The notes under the pieces were generated by a model, which saw only the letters and a list, made by a program, of their open reading frames with translations, was not told the DNA's origin and did no database searches. Shown piece after piece: positions 1-11,264 of a DNA stretch of 64,000 nucleotides. The first letter of the stretch is position 1. Every line of letters starts with the position of its first letter. The position numbers and the translations under genes are program-made. The stretch covers positions 39,224,958 through 39,288,957 of the forward strand of contig NC_084596.1 in NCBI RefSeq assembly GCF_033807715.1. Direction: 5' to 3'. Origin of the DNA: Cololabis saira (taxonomy: Eukaryota; Chordata; Actinopteri; Beloniformes; Belonidae).

Positions 1-830
1 TCCATCCTCGTTTTGAAAGTCACACCTGTCTGATGGCGTATTTGATCCTACTGATGTAGGGACAATCCGTCATTGTACGCCATCTAATCTAATCTGTAGT
101 TGGAAAAAAAAAACTCTTCTGTCCACCTTCTTAAAGAGGGGGAACACCACCTCTGTCTGCCGATCTCAGGCACTGTCCCCAATGTCCACGCAATGTTGCA
201 CAGGCGTGTCCACCAAGACAGCCACACAACATCCAGAGCTTTAAGGGATGAGGCTCACCCCTGGTGCCTGGGCACCCAGGAGCTCCTTAACCGGTGACCT
301 CGGCTCCAGAAAAAGGAGAACCCACCTCCAAGCTTGAAGGCTCTGCCTCTTTATAGGAAGGCATGTCGGCATGGCAAGGCATGTTTACATTTCACTCTGC
401 ATCAGTATTACAAGATTTACGATAACTAATCTGCATGTTATGGCAATCTATCAACAAAAAATGCCATGTGAGGGAATTTGAAGCCATTTCCAACTCATGC
501 TGGTTCCGAAAGAAGTGGTCCGACAGGGAGCTGCGTTCAACATTTTATTTTGCATGTGCAAAGCTTCAAAAAACAACACCTACCAAAAACCGGGTGCTGA
601 ATGAAAGATAAAGTGCAAGCTTGCATATGATCAAAAAAGACAACACATTAAGCTGCTGTATAGAACAAACCATGCAGACCCAGACACACACTTTGTGCAC
701 GGTTGAAAAACGGTGTGGCTTCCCAGCTCCTAATTCCCCTGCACCTGATCACCTGTGTCTCCCTTATCTAACCTCTGATTGACAATTACCTCCTATGCCC
801 ACAGGTGCGCAGGTGATGTAATGACAACCT

Positions 831-864
<34 letters not shown>

Positions 865-1040
865 CACAACTCTAAATTGGCTACAACATTTGACTAATAT
901 TATGCATTAGCTGCTTTAAGTAACATTCTTCAAGGAACTAAGGCCCTTTGAGATCGTAGTCTGCTGTACAAAACGATGTGTTTAAGTGAATGAATGTGGT
1001 CCCATGAAGACATCCTTTGATATTCACCGGCGGGTGAAAT
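1..1040. other. Intergenic, no gene seen
   Basis: No exon with splice signals or recognisable protein similarity was seen on either strand. A short (CA)n run lies near 831-863. The small open frames here look random. Confidence 0.5.
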
Positions 1041-2140
1041 GTAAATTCCAGTTTACACTTTATAAAAAAAATTACAAATTTGTACCGATCAAACTGCGTA
1101 ACACCATAGCAGACCCTCGTCTGTTTTGAAGAAACCTTACATGAACAAATAGGAATCTGTCAGATATGATTTAATCCAACGTAGAGCTGTCCCTTTAATC
1201 CCAACAACATGCTGTAACCTGTGCAGTAAAATGCTGTGATCTAAACTATTAAAAGCAGCACTGAGGTCCAGTAGAACCAGTATGCAGTGGTGGACAGTAA
1301 CGGAGTAAATTTACTTGAGTACTGTACTTAAGTACATATCCAGAGGATTTGTACTTTACTTGAGTATTAGATTTCTTTGGTACTTATTACTCTTACTTGA
1401 ATACATTTCCAAGACAAATATTTTTACTTTTACTCGAGTAAATTTCTAGGAAGGCTGAAAAGTACTTGTTACTTTCAGGTCTGCTCTTTTTTCTTCTTCC
1501 CTAAAATCCTATTGGACACAAGCTGTTTTTGTCAAAGGAGGAGACGTATCACAGTGCACGCTCTCCACTGGGATGTACGTAAAGCGGAAATACGTCAAGC
1601 CTCCTCAAAACGATACCGCCAAAGTAGCTTGCGTTTGTCAAGACAGAGCCGCAACAATTAATTTAGAAAAAATATAGTAATTTACTGATGTGGAAAATAA
1701 TAAATTTACTCTTACCCTTACTCTTACTTTTACTTAAAGTAAATTTAAAAGCATTTACTTTTGGATACTTAAGTACCTTTTAAAAGCAAGTACTTTTCTA
1801 CTCTTACTCGAGTAATATTTTGACTGAGCTACTTTTACTTGTAACGGAGTAAATTTTGACCAGTAGTATTTGTACTCTTACTCAAGTACTGGGGTGGAGT
1901 ACTCTGTCCACCTCTGCCAGTATGGACACTAATCCCTTATCTGAGGCCATAAGAAGGTCGTTCGTGACTGGAACCAGTGCTGTCTCTGTGCTATGATGCA
2001 TTCTGAACCCTGACTGAAAAACTTCAAACAGATCATTTCTATACAAATGATCACGTAACTGGGTTTCAACTACCTTTTCCAGAATTTGAGATACAAATGG
2101 AAGGTTGGAAATTGGTTTATAATTAGGTAAAATGGGTCAT
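1040..2140 (-). mobile_element. L2-like LINE reverse-transcriptase fragment
   Basis: Read on the minus strand, about 2140-1925 and then 1276-1100 translate to typical fish L2/CR1-clade reverse-transcriptase text: a block reading YKPISNLPF, then [15 protein letters not shown], then LLDLSAAFNSLDHSILL after the break. The two parts are separated by the hAT element at 1285-1916 and rejoin in register across its target duplication. The fragment lacks the LINE 5' end and has no intact frame. The clade is named from motif recall and is less sure than the LINE call. Confidence 0.75.
1285..1916. mobile_element. hAT-type non-autonomous element (8-bp TSD)
   Basis: The ends read CAGTGGTGGACAG and, inverted, CAGAGGTGGACAG. 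They are flanked by identical 8-bp copies of CCAGTATG at 1277-1284 and 1917-1924, the hallmark of hAT insertion. The interior is rich in ACTTTTACTCGAGTA-like words and has no transposase frame. It interrupts the L2-like LINE. Confidence 0.85.
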
Positions 2141-2149
2141 ATGCAGAAG

Positions 2150-3640
2150 GCCTTTTGCTGAGCCCCTGACACAATCAACTTCTCACATCACTTACCTTCC
2201 TAATCTTTTCTTCAGCTCATGCAATTACCCTCCTTCTCCTCTCACAGCCATGGCCACGAAAAGACAACACGTTTTAACATTCTATTCTATATAAACATTT
2301 GTTAAGAAGAAAAGGGAAGAGAAAAGAAAACATCAAGAGTGTTCTAGAGGGGTTCTCATAAAGTGGGAAGGATTAGGTTGGTTGATGTTTAACTTTGATT
2401 TTCTTGGTGGGCTTCAAAGTAAAACTGACTTTTGTGTTTCTCCTCGTGTTCTTGGCCAGCACTCAGTATTTTGGGGCTGGTTTGTACCTTTGTATAATTG
2501 TATAATCTATGTCTATCAGCTGATGTAAAGTCAGAATTTCTTGAAAATGAGTTGGCATTTGGCTCAGTTGGTAACTAATGAGGTGGTTATTACAACCTCA
2601 ACATTACTTTCAGATTGAATATGGTTACTTTATGCAGCCACTGAACTTCCTTTCAGTCGATGTAATGTTAAAGAAAAATTGGCAGCGAAACAAGTGGGTT
2701 CCCCAAGACCAAATGAACACATCAAATACATTTCTATAAAGCATGGGAAACTGTACAATCATCCCCATTTTATGCATGTGGTATGATTGCAAAACTGATT
2801 GATTTCTTATTAACTGCAATGGTTCTGTTACTCCACAAGGTGTCTCCATTTGAACTGAAATTTTTGAAAATATAATCTTGCACTCGTAAAAAATGTCTAT
2901 ATGGGATTTATATATACAGGTACATGTCAAATTCATAACCTGCCCACGGACTGATGAGGAATACTGTATGCTTCATTTGAGGGCCCACCTTGCTTAAATT
3001 GCGTTGCCTGAAAATTGTGCAGTGGATTGACCCAGACTCATGTTGTATATTGAACGAAAAGCATTCTGGGAATTGTAGTCACTTTTATTTCAACACAACA
3101 ACAGTAACAATGTGACAGGAGGGAAATAAAAGGCGTAACAAACTAACAAATGACAAAATGAAACAGGTGCCAAGGCTCTGGGATGGCAAATAATCTGAAC
3201 ATTGTATGAATTGAGTTCTGCAGAACATTGTCCATATAGCTTTTCATTCATCTATATCGTTGCACAAAAATAAAGTGGATCTTATTATACAGTTGAAGAT
3301 AATCAAGATATTTTTTGATCATCAATAACTATATCAAGGTCATCGAGCAGTTTGCTTCACAAATATTGAACTACTGTATACAAAACAAAACTAGCCAAAA
3401 TAAAAATAAAGGCAGCAGTTTAAGTTTTTGAGATTTCCATTCATTTACACAATGAAAAAATGAACACTGAATAAAACCTGAATAAATATGGTAGATACAT
3501 TTTGCTGACAATTTTGGGTCAAATGTGATTAATTTCAGTATAAGCATGGATATTGTTACAACTGGAACAAGGAGGAACAAAAAGCATTAAATCTCTTTTA
3601 CTACATATTTACATTACATAAATATAGCCAATAGGAAATT
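2150..3640. other. Intergenic / drc3 3' flank
   Basis: No coding signal was seen. The part next to 3651 should contain the drc3 3' UTR (minus strand). A TTTATT near 3088 could be its polyadenylation signal, but this is not proven. Confidence 0.4.
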
Positions 3641-3650
3641 ACATCTTTTT

Positions 3651-6600
3651 TTACTTGCGGGCCATTTGTGGAGCTTTCTTGAGCAGTCCCCTTATGTACT
3701 GCCCATAACGATGGATATCTGAGATGCGCGTGCTGTCATGAATAACTTCTTTCTCTTGAAACTGTAATAATCAATAAAGACAAGCCAAAAATTAAAGCAC
3801 AAAGAGGAAAAGAAAAAAAGGTTGTCACATATACTTAAAAACACACCCAAGTACTTTTTTCAAAGTGATTTAGAGTCCTACCCCTTTAATGAGGGACACT
3901 TTCCAGGCATTGGCACGTGTAAGCAGCTGATTCTCCCAGTCACGGATCTTCAGCAGGTGGTTATCGTGGCTGGTGGCCAATGCACTCATCACTGCTTTTG
4001 TGTCCTTAAACAGCAGCATATTGAAAAAAAAAGAGAAAAAAGATTTAACATATTTATTTTTCTTTTCGCACTGATTCAATGCAGTAAAATAAAATTGTTG
4101 TTAAACACTACAACAAACTACATAATTTGCAGGGATAAAATACTGAAAATGTTTGTCTGGAAAGGGAAAAAGGGGACCATTGCCACCTCATCTGGCTCAT
4201 CCTTGTCCAGATTTCCCTGGGCCACTTTTTCCAGAGTTGCAACAGCCGTTTGTTGAACTTTGAGATGATAATCCTTCTCCAGATCTCGACATTGATCAAA
4301 TGTATGACAGTGTCAAAGAGCTCACCTATGTGGGTCTGGGATTTCCAACTACTAAGTTGCCACGTTACCAAATCCTATGCAATTTTAATTAGCAGTAGAA
4401 AATAATTTGAAATTCTTTTTTTTTCAAAAATAAACAATTAAAATGTCTGTACTTGGCATTAGTATCAGGTTGACCTGATATGTATTATGCAATGTATACA
4501 TTTCACTTAAAAATGTAAAGAAGCAATCCTAAAAATAATGAATTGCTCCTATGCTGACTGAGAAAAAAAGGATATATCTCCTTTGCAGTTTTACAGAAGT
4601 CGTCTACCATCTCTGAGATGCAGCTGTCCAACGTCGACAAGTTTTCCTGAAATGAACAGAAATTGTCAGTGAAATTAAGTATATGGAAAACGCACATTTG
4701 AAATACAAAGATTCTTACAATTACTTTGAACTTATTTAATTTATTTGCTGAGAGTGTGACCTCATGATATTTCCTTATTAATGTACATCCAATCTTGCAT
4801 TTTCTTTCCAACATTATTTCCAAAAGGTGATGATAATCATGGCGATTTACTAAAACACTAAAAGGCTGTCTTTCAGAAGCAAAGATAGGTGTCGGATCAA
4901 TCATTAGTAGTTACCACAGTCCAGAGAAACATTTACAAATACCACCTAAAACTAAACAGTGCAAAAACAGAATTCTTATGCAGTGACATCTTTGGGCTCA
5001 GAGGCGTCTTGAACGGACCATCACACAGTAAAGAGTATAAACGTGTTATCAGAAGGAATGTAAGATTCCAAAGTTGTTAAAGGTTTATTGTCCTAACTTC
5101 TTTTGGAATGTGTTGCAGGACAGAAAGGAAAAAAGAATTAAGATTATAAGGCAAATAATTAAACACCTGTGATTCCTGTTGTCTCCAATGAAATAAATGT
5201 TCATTTTTCATGCAGTTCCAACATTCTTGAATATTAAGTGTAAGTCGTTAAAATTCAATTATATTATCAGTTTTTCTTTCTTTTTTTTAATGACTGCTTT
5301 GTTGAATAGAGGATGTTTTAAAAAGTACACAGGATTAATACACACAGACGTAAGCACAAACACTTGCACACTCTTACATTCAGGTTGTCTGTCAGCTCAG
5401 AGTTGATCATCATGAGTTGATCAACCAGTGGTTGGATTTCACCAAAACGAGGTTCAATCTCAGCATGAATCAGGTCTTTGTCACTTACATGTAACTTCAT
5501 CACCTTTAATATCACCTAGAGAGGTAATAACAAGAGAAATCAATAGTACCAATCACTATTATATTATTATAAGATATTTGTGTTTACTGGAAGTCTTATT
5601 GAAAATGCTTACCTCGTCATGTTGCTCGTCATACTTGTCCATCACCTCAGTTGCTTTTTCCCTGTAGTATTTGGTAGTGTCAGCCTGGCCACTGAAGTAA
5701 TCATTCAGCTCTGCTTCCCTACGTTTGTGCTCAGCCAGCCCGCTGTCAAATAAGGACTTGAACAGCTTCATCATTTGGCCCTCAAATGTAATTGCAAAGT
5801 CAAGGAATTTAAAGAATAAATTGCTCAGTTTGCACTCTAGGTCAGAAATACAGCCACATGTACTAGAAATATTAGGGGGAAAAAGGGATATTCCTGAAGG
5901 TGAGAAGCCATTCCTGGAATGCAGCTTAATCTTGCTGCTTCTGGGTCATCTTCAAACATGCTCTTAAACATACAGGGGCCATTAAAAGACTCTACGAAGG
6001 CATCCTGCAAAAGAGAAGTAATTAAATGAGGCATAATGTGTGCATGCTTAATGAAGTGCATCAACAAACATCAGCTGGAACATACTTTGTGTAATTTTAG
6101 CTCAGCTTCCTTCCTCATCTGAGCTTCAGCATCTTGTTGTTTCTGCACTACTTCCTCGTCCAACATGTCAAGGGCGGACTTGTAGTTGGCACGTGCTTTT
6201 TCCTTCTGTATATGCACAGTCACGTATGGCACAGTTATCGTATGCAGGATCAATATAGCAAAATACAACTGACAAAAGTCATGCTTTTCAATAAACTGAT
6301 GAAAAAAATGCTGTTTTAACAGGAGGTAAGAGTATAAAGTAATGCATATACACAAGATGCAAGCTTCAGTTTGTGTCAAAATACTCCATGATGTATACTT
6401 ACCGTCTCCTTGTCAAAACGTATCTTGTCTAGGCCCCTCACGGTTGGAAGAAAGGCAGCAATAAACATTTCGTATTCACCCTCCTCAGAGATAGGATTTC
6501 CAGAAAAGTACACTTGGTACAACTCTTTAAATCTCCTGAGGTACATCACCTATGAAATGCATCAGATTTGGATGAAGTCGTTTGACAGTTCTGCAATATG

Positions 6601-7795
6601 CATTTTATTCGCAGTTAATCATGAAAGTCAAAGGATGCTTGCAATATAAATGCATCAATGCAAATATATTTTCTGCAATAAAGCATTCTTACATTGCTCA
6701 TCTCACTGATGAGGTTGTTTCTAATTGCAAAATGAGTGAGGTTCTCAAGTGTATCCATGTTCTCAATGGCAGAGATTCTGTTGTTGGACAAATCCAGCAC
6801 TTCAAGCTTCCGCAGCGACTCCAGACCCTCCATTTTTTTGATCCTGTTAAATGACAGATCTGAAACCCCAAAGAAAAAGACTGTCATTGCTCCACCGATA
6901 TTTTCTGAGTGTCTTATAAGAACCGCGGTTGAATTGGTTTGATATTGGATATTGGATATTATGAATTCAACACCCATAAAACTTGTGATACATACCACTG
7001 ATTTTGGTCAAACCACTTTGCATATATATGGGCTGATTTAAAAATCATATATATGGGCTGAGTTAAAAATCATATATATGGGCTGAGTTAAAAATCATAT
7101 ATATGGGCTGATTTAAAAATCATATATATTTGACTGATTTAATGTGGTTTAATGAATTCAACACCCATTTAACTTGTGATACATACCACTGATTTTGGTC
7201 ATATTGCTTGTGATGTGTTCATGGTCATCTAGACTATATATCACAAGAGAGTAATTATTATAAAATCATATTATGGGCTGATTTAATGAGGTTTAATGAA
7301 AACAATCGGTGTTATGTATCACAAGTTTTATGGGTGTTGAATTCATAATATCCAATATCCAATATCAAACCAATTCAACCGCGGTTCTTATAAGATGTGA
7401 TTTAATATTTTTGCCACTGCCTTCACAATAATGCCAGAAAAAAGAAAACCTGAACAAAATAAAAATGAAAGTTTAATCTTACGGAGCCATTTGAGATTAA
7501 CCAGGCCGTCCAGGCCTTGAATCTTCTGGATGCGGTTGCCGTTCAGATTGAGGGTGACCAGATTTGTGAAATTCGTTAAGAGCTCAATTTTCACAATTCC
7601 TGTAAACAAATCACCTCTGATATGAGTAAAATTAATACAAATCAGTTCATTGTTAATTTCATATACTTTCTCACCTTTAAAGTCCAAGTCTAATTCGTCT
7701 ACGTCATCCACATCTTGGAAGGAAATATCAGTGTAATTTTGTCTGAGAACCTGGAGCAGGAACTTCTCATCCATCAGAACCGGAGCTGAATCCAT
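3651..7795 (-). CDS. drc3: Dynein regulatory complex subunit 3 (LRRC48)
   Basis: Leucine-rich-repeat protein of the axonemal nexin-dynein regulatory complex of motile cilia and flagella. Coding exons on the minus strand: 7795-7675, 7599-7483, 6859-6693, 6549-6403, 6205-6086, 6004-5892, 5787-5613, 5515-5378, 4646-4576, 4301-~4178, 4004-3882, 3761-3651 (stop TAA). Phases agree throughout, giving about 508 residues; human DRC3 has 523. The N-terminal third holds LRRs (for example LEVLDLSNNRI) and the rest is coiled coil. The late motif SHDNHLLKI matches human DRC3. The introns at 5891-5788 and 4575-4302 have no GT-AG ends but fit AT-AC U12-type introns. The exon 10 donor is uncertain (after 4178 or 4187). 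I used the first ATG, at 7795, which follows a 5' UTR intron. Confidence 0.93.
4302..4575 (-). other. drc3: AT-AC (U12-type) intron 9 of drc3
   Basis: The minus-strand donor is ATATCCTTTTTTT, a perfect U12 AT-AC donor. The acceptor is CATAC, with CTCTTTGAC (7 of 9 to the branch-point consensus) about 11 nt upstream. Splicing here gives the conserved QCRDLE motif in frame. The splice phase is the same as at the first AT-AC intron. Confidence 0.8.
5788..5891 (-). other. drc3: AT-AC (U12-type) intron 6 of drc3
   Basis: On the minus strand the intron starts ATATCCCTTTTT and ends GCAATTAC. A branch-point word TTCCTTGAC, which fits the U12 consensus TTCCTTRAY, lies 12 nt before the end. Joining exon 6 to exon 7 at these sites restores the frame and gives a segment of exactly the same length as human DRC3 around LPGVGELLETYKDK. 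No GT-AG pair in the interval keeps the frame. Confidence 0.8.
6913..7394. mobile_element. Foldback/MITE in drc3 intron 2
   Basis: Two nearly perfect inverted arms of about 80 bp (6913-6995 and 7313-7394) start CTTATAAGAACCGCGG. They enclose four copies of a unit of about 27 bp containing ATATATGGGCTGA (7020-7130). No coding capacity was seen. The target-site duplication is not clear because the tips are palindromic. Confidence 0.75.
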
Positions 7796-7810
7796 GCTGC
7801 TTTATTTATA

Positions 7811-8062
7811 CTGTTAAAAGCAACAACATCAGGCACATTTCGGTAAACACAAAAAAAAAAAATCAACACTGTATATAGCTAAATGGGAACCCTAAAATGT
7901 ACAATACACACTTTAACATCTTTAAAAATGGGTCTTTTATCAGAAATATCAAGCACATTTCCGTTAACGGTTCGGTTAACAGATAGTTCTGAAGGCGGAA
8001 AAACTGGAAAAAGAAACCCCTGGAGACGGCTCAGGTAAACATTTCCTAATGTCGTAACTTAC
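7811..8062 (-). other. drc3: drc3 5' UTR intron and upstream non-coding exon
   Basis: On the minus strand a donor GTAAGT follows 8063, and an acceptor TTTTAACAG precedes 7810, 15 nt before the start codon. This suggests a short untranslated first exon ending at 8063. Confidence 0.55.
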
Positions 8063-8170
8063 CACTGACAAGAAGGTAGTGATCTTGTAGTTATTTTTGT
8101 CAATGTAAAGAACTTCAAAATAGGTGAAAACTTCAACCGCCGTCCGTCAGTTGGGTTATGATTGTCGACT

Positions 8171-8183
8171 GTTGCCTAGCAAC
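8171..8183. promoter_or_regulatory. RFX X-box in the drc3 promoter
   Basis: GTTGCCTAGCAAC is two perfect inverted RFX half-sites (GTTGCC / AGCAAC) with a 1-nt spacer. It lies 108 bp upstream of the predicted 5' UTR donor of drc3. RFX factors drive ciliary genes, so the site fits the gene's role. Function is inferred from position and match. Confidence 0.75.
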
Positions 8184-8189
8184 GAGTTG

Positions 8190-9300
8190 ACTCTGAGTTG
8201 CGTTCAAGGACAAAAATCTCCCATTGGAGAGGCTAACTCTCAAAGGACACGGCCGAGAACAAATGTTCCGTGAACTGTGGTCTCCACTCGTAAATCAATT
8301 AGGGGGAGAAAATATGGACTGACATGACTCAATAAATGAGTTGACCATTTGTCAAAAATGTTGCTATCTCATGTATTCACTGTATATAGATTCGCTGTAT
8401 TTATTAACCATTGTCTGCGTCTATTTTTTGTCTGTGTTTGGATGGGTTTTTTTTTTTGTTTGTTTTATCAATGCATGTCGGGGCTCCTATTATAAAATAA
8501 TAAAAATATATTTAAAAAAAAAAAAAGGACAAAAATCTGAGAACCAAAATGCAGTAGGCCTACAGTATCTCGAGCTATACTCACACTGGATGAGGGACCA
8601 GTGGGTCTTCTTGATCCTCCCACGCGTGTGGCGGCAGGATGGAGACGGCAGAGCTGCTGCAAACGGCCTCCACCAGGACATGATGAAATGAGATGGGAAC
8701 CGCTGATCTGTTTTTTATCCATTATCGTTTTATCTTTTTATTATCGTTTTACTGTATCCATTATCCATCAGTTTGTTGTTGTGGTGCATTTTTTCGTCCA
8801 GCAGATGGCGACATTTCCCCGAATCGGGCGCGTCTCCCCCGCTGACCCTCGCACAGGGCTCTGGCCAGAGCAGCCGGCTGCGTCGTACACAAACTGTGTC
8901 CCATGCATGGATCTATTATATAACCCATAGACATATATAAAGGCTAGATGACTCGTCCGCGTTGCTGCGACGTCGTCACACGGCGGCCATCTTGCCACAG
9001 GAGAGCTCGCTCACTTTAACATTGTGTTTAATGGTGCCTGTACTGCAAAACAACCATAACTTGCTCAATTCACACGCTCCCACCGGCATGTCCTCTCATA
9101 CCTGTGCCACACACACACACACACACACACACACACCGCCTTAACGGGACAGGGCTGGCCGGTAACAACTGTATGCGACGTCAGATTAGTTTAATTACAC
9201 CACATGATTGTAACCTGCTCATCCTGCCATTACTGTCTTATCACTGATCAATATCTGACTGTGACATCACTGTGGTCTGCTCGTTTCCAGTCTAAACTGT
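8190..9300. other. Intergenic, with a short dispersed repeat
   Basis: No supported gene. A-rich runs lie near 8515-8526 and (AC)n near 9111-9136. The stretch 8928-9000 (CCCATAGACATATA then GGCGGCCATCTTG) resembles 18212-18290 and looks like a dispersed repeat. The minus strand at 8635-8665 shares the word CCTGGTGGAGGCCGTTTGCAG in parts with 10450-10470. Confidence 0.4.
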
Positions 9301-9380
9301 ATAATGGCAGCAAGAATGATTGTAAGTTGTGTTTTATTGGCATCATTCTCTCTATCCTTCATTCTTACGTGATTTAAAGG

Positions 9381-9718
9381 CACCCAGGTCTGAGCCATCG
9401 GGTCAAGCCGCCCCTGACTCTCCCAGAGCCTCTGGAAACCGGTCTCCTGCTCCGCAGAACTCCTCAGATTCTGAGGTAACCACCACACTCACAGCTGACT
9501 TTAACAGACAAAAACATTGTACTGTATTGCAGAAGATCTGCTGGACGAATAAATGCACTGCAACAAACGGAGAGGAGGGGAAACGTTCTAGATAAAACCA
9601 TAAAGAATAATAAAATATCTTTTCAGATACGTGGACCCGGAGAACTAGACGACGTACCTGCCAAGAATTTGTCCTCTCTGGATAGTAAAGCTGCAAAAAT
9701 ATATATTTATAAATAAAC
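9381..9718 (+). other. Possible terminal exons of an unidentified gene
   Basis: An exon-like segment 9381-9475 is bounded by TTTAAAG and GAG|GTAACC. It reads as a Ser/Pro-rich segment ending QNSSDSE. A second segment from about 9626 follows TTTTCAG and reads to a TAA with an AATAAA overlapping it. Frames join. I do not recognise the product, and there is no clear upstream start. Confidence 0.25.
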
Positions 9719-10100
9719 CAGATCCTGCTTCCACTCAGTCATCCTGGTCATTTGGTTTTGTTGCCTTCTTGTTTTTGGCTAATTACTCCAGTTCTTCTTG
9801 TTATTTATAATTAAAGGTATTCCCTGAGGTTTTTTTTTTTGTTTTTTTTTCTCTCAATGGGATCTTATCTGTTCCAGTCATATAATTAACAATCATTTCA
9901 AGTGGATAATCAAACTATATATGTATAATTTAACAAGGAACGCGACAAAGCTTCAAAGTTGAAAGAGAAACAAGCCACATTTATTCATACAAAAAGAAAA
10001 ACAATACACACATGAAAAGCAAATATATACATGTATATACAAAATAAAAACAAACTATATATAAATTTAAAAAAAACTATATACATTTATATACAAAACC

Positions 10101-10815
10101 TTATTGTTTTCGTCCTTTTATCTCCTCCTTCCAGTCCGCCACAGACTTGGCAGTAAGACGCCCCCAATGTGAGTGTGGCGTGTTGACGGACTGTGAAGGA
10201 GGATCGCGCAGGACGTCGCAGAGTGAAGCCAGGACGCCCAGCCTGTCCTCGGTGTGCGGCTCCTGCAGCCACAGGAACAGCTGGGGGACGGCCTGCCGGC
10301 CGAACGGCACCGGAGCCCGGGTCAGGTCACCCACAGCACCGGCCATCGGGGAGACGCGGTCAGGGACTTCAATTCAGCGTAAAAAAAACAGTCTCAGAGT
10401 CCAGTTCACAGTAAAAACTACCGTCTCGGAGTCCAGTCAGGGTAAAAACCTGCAAACGGCCTCCACCAGGCGGCTGCATCTGGCCCGTCTGCAGGAGTTG
10501 AGTCGGAGTAGGCAGCTGGAAGACAGTGGAGGTGAGACGCTGTTAAAATACGGCAGACGGCAAAAGGAGGACCAGATCTGTTTGAAGCGAAACTCACCGC
10601 TGGAGACTTTCCTTCCCAGGACAGGAAGTGTTCTTCCCCTTTGCTGCCTTGAACCCTTGGAGTGTCTGTCCTGGTGTCTGGACGGGTAGACGACTCTCTG
10701 CTCTGTCTACCCGTCTCTCTCCGAGCCCCTGGAGACTCCTGGATTCCACCAGGGCCCCGGCCAGTTTCAGGACATGCTGAAATCCTAGCTGGCCCTCAGG
10801 ACCCTGGACCTCCTC
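10101..10815 (-). CDS. Unidentified multi-exon gene, 3' part
   Basis: Three exon-like segments on the minus strand have good splice sites: 10815-10598 (acceptor CTCCTCAG, donor GTGAGT), 10515-10450 (acceptor TTCCAG, donor GTTTTT) and 10366-10101 (acceptor GAAG, stop TAA). The last one reads through GRQAVPQLFLWLQEP to VADWKEEIKGRKQ with fish-like GC-rich codon use. The frame that links the last two exons carries WWRPF. That frame has stops in the first part of the upstream segment, so the upstream exon boundary is uncertain. I do not recognise the protein. It could be the C-terminus of a host gene or a decayed copy. Confidence 0.4.
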
Positions 10816-11025
10816 CTGAGGAGGAAGTGAACAAGAAAAATACCGTTGTGAACAAATACAAATCGGAAGCAGCCACAAACAACACGATATTAAGAATGCT
10901 GTTTGCTTCTCAATCATGTAGATTTTCTGTTTTTAATTCTAAACAGGTACACCAAAGTTACTCAGATTCCTCATCATTTCATATGTTACAAGAAATCACA
11001 ACACTGAATTTTCACAAATGGCAAC

Positions 11026-11160
11026 TTTATTGTTAAAAAAATAAAACATAAGTTGTATATAAATAACATGTATGCACTATTGCTGGCTCAAGGAAGGACC
11101 GTGCATTTCTTCTGAAGGTGTCGTTGAACAGCTCCAGGTGCATTGCTTGGAAGATCTGAA
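11026..11160 (-). other. Possible 3' terminal exon with polyA signal
   Basis: On the minus strand TTATAATTTCAG precedes 11158. The following text can read LPSNAPGAVQRHLQKK to a stop at about 11093, and an AATAAA lies at 11031-11026. No partner exon was found upstream because the repeat block begins at 11265. Confidence 0.25.
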
Positions 11161-11264
11161 ATTATAAACAGAAGAAAAATGTATTGCGGTACTAATAGAG
11201 CCGTATTTTAATTAAACACCGTACAATGTTTTTGTCTGGCCTCAACATCACTTCTGTCACTTAT

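Noticed and set aside
3822..4371. Frames of 87-144 codons on both strands
   Set aside because: They overlap drc3 exons and introns in wrong frames.
5788..5891. A GT-AG intron in this interval
   Set aside because: The only GT sites give an intron under 30 nt or break the frame.
10147..10689. Plus-strand frame of 180 codons
   Set aside because: Opposite strand of better-supported exons and without splice or protein signals.
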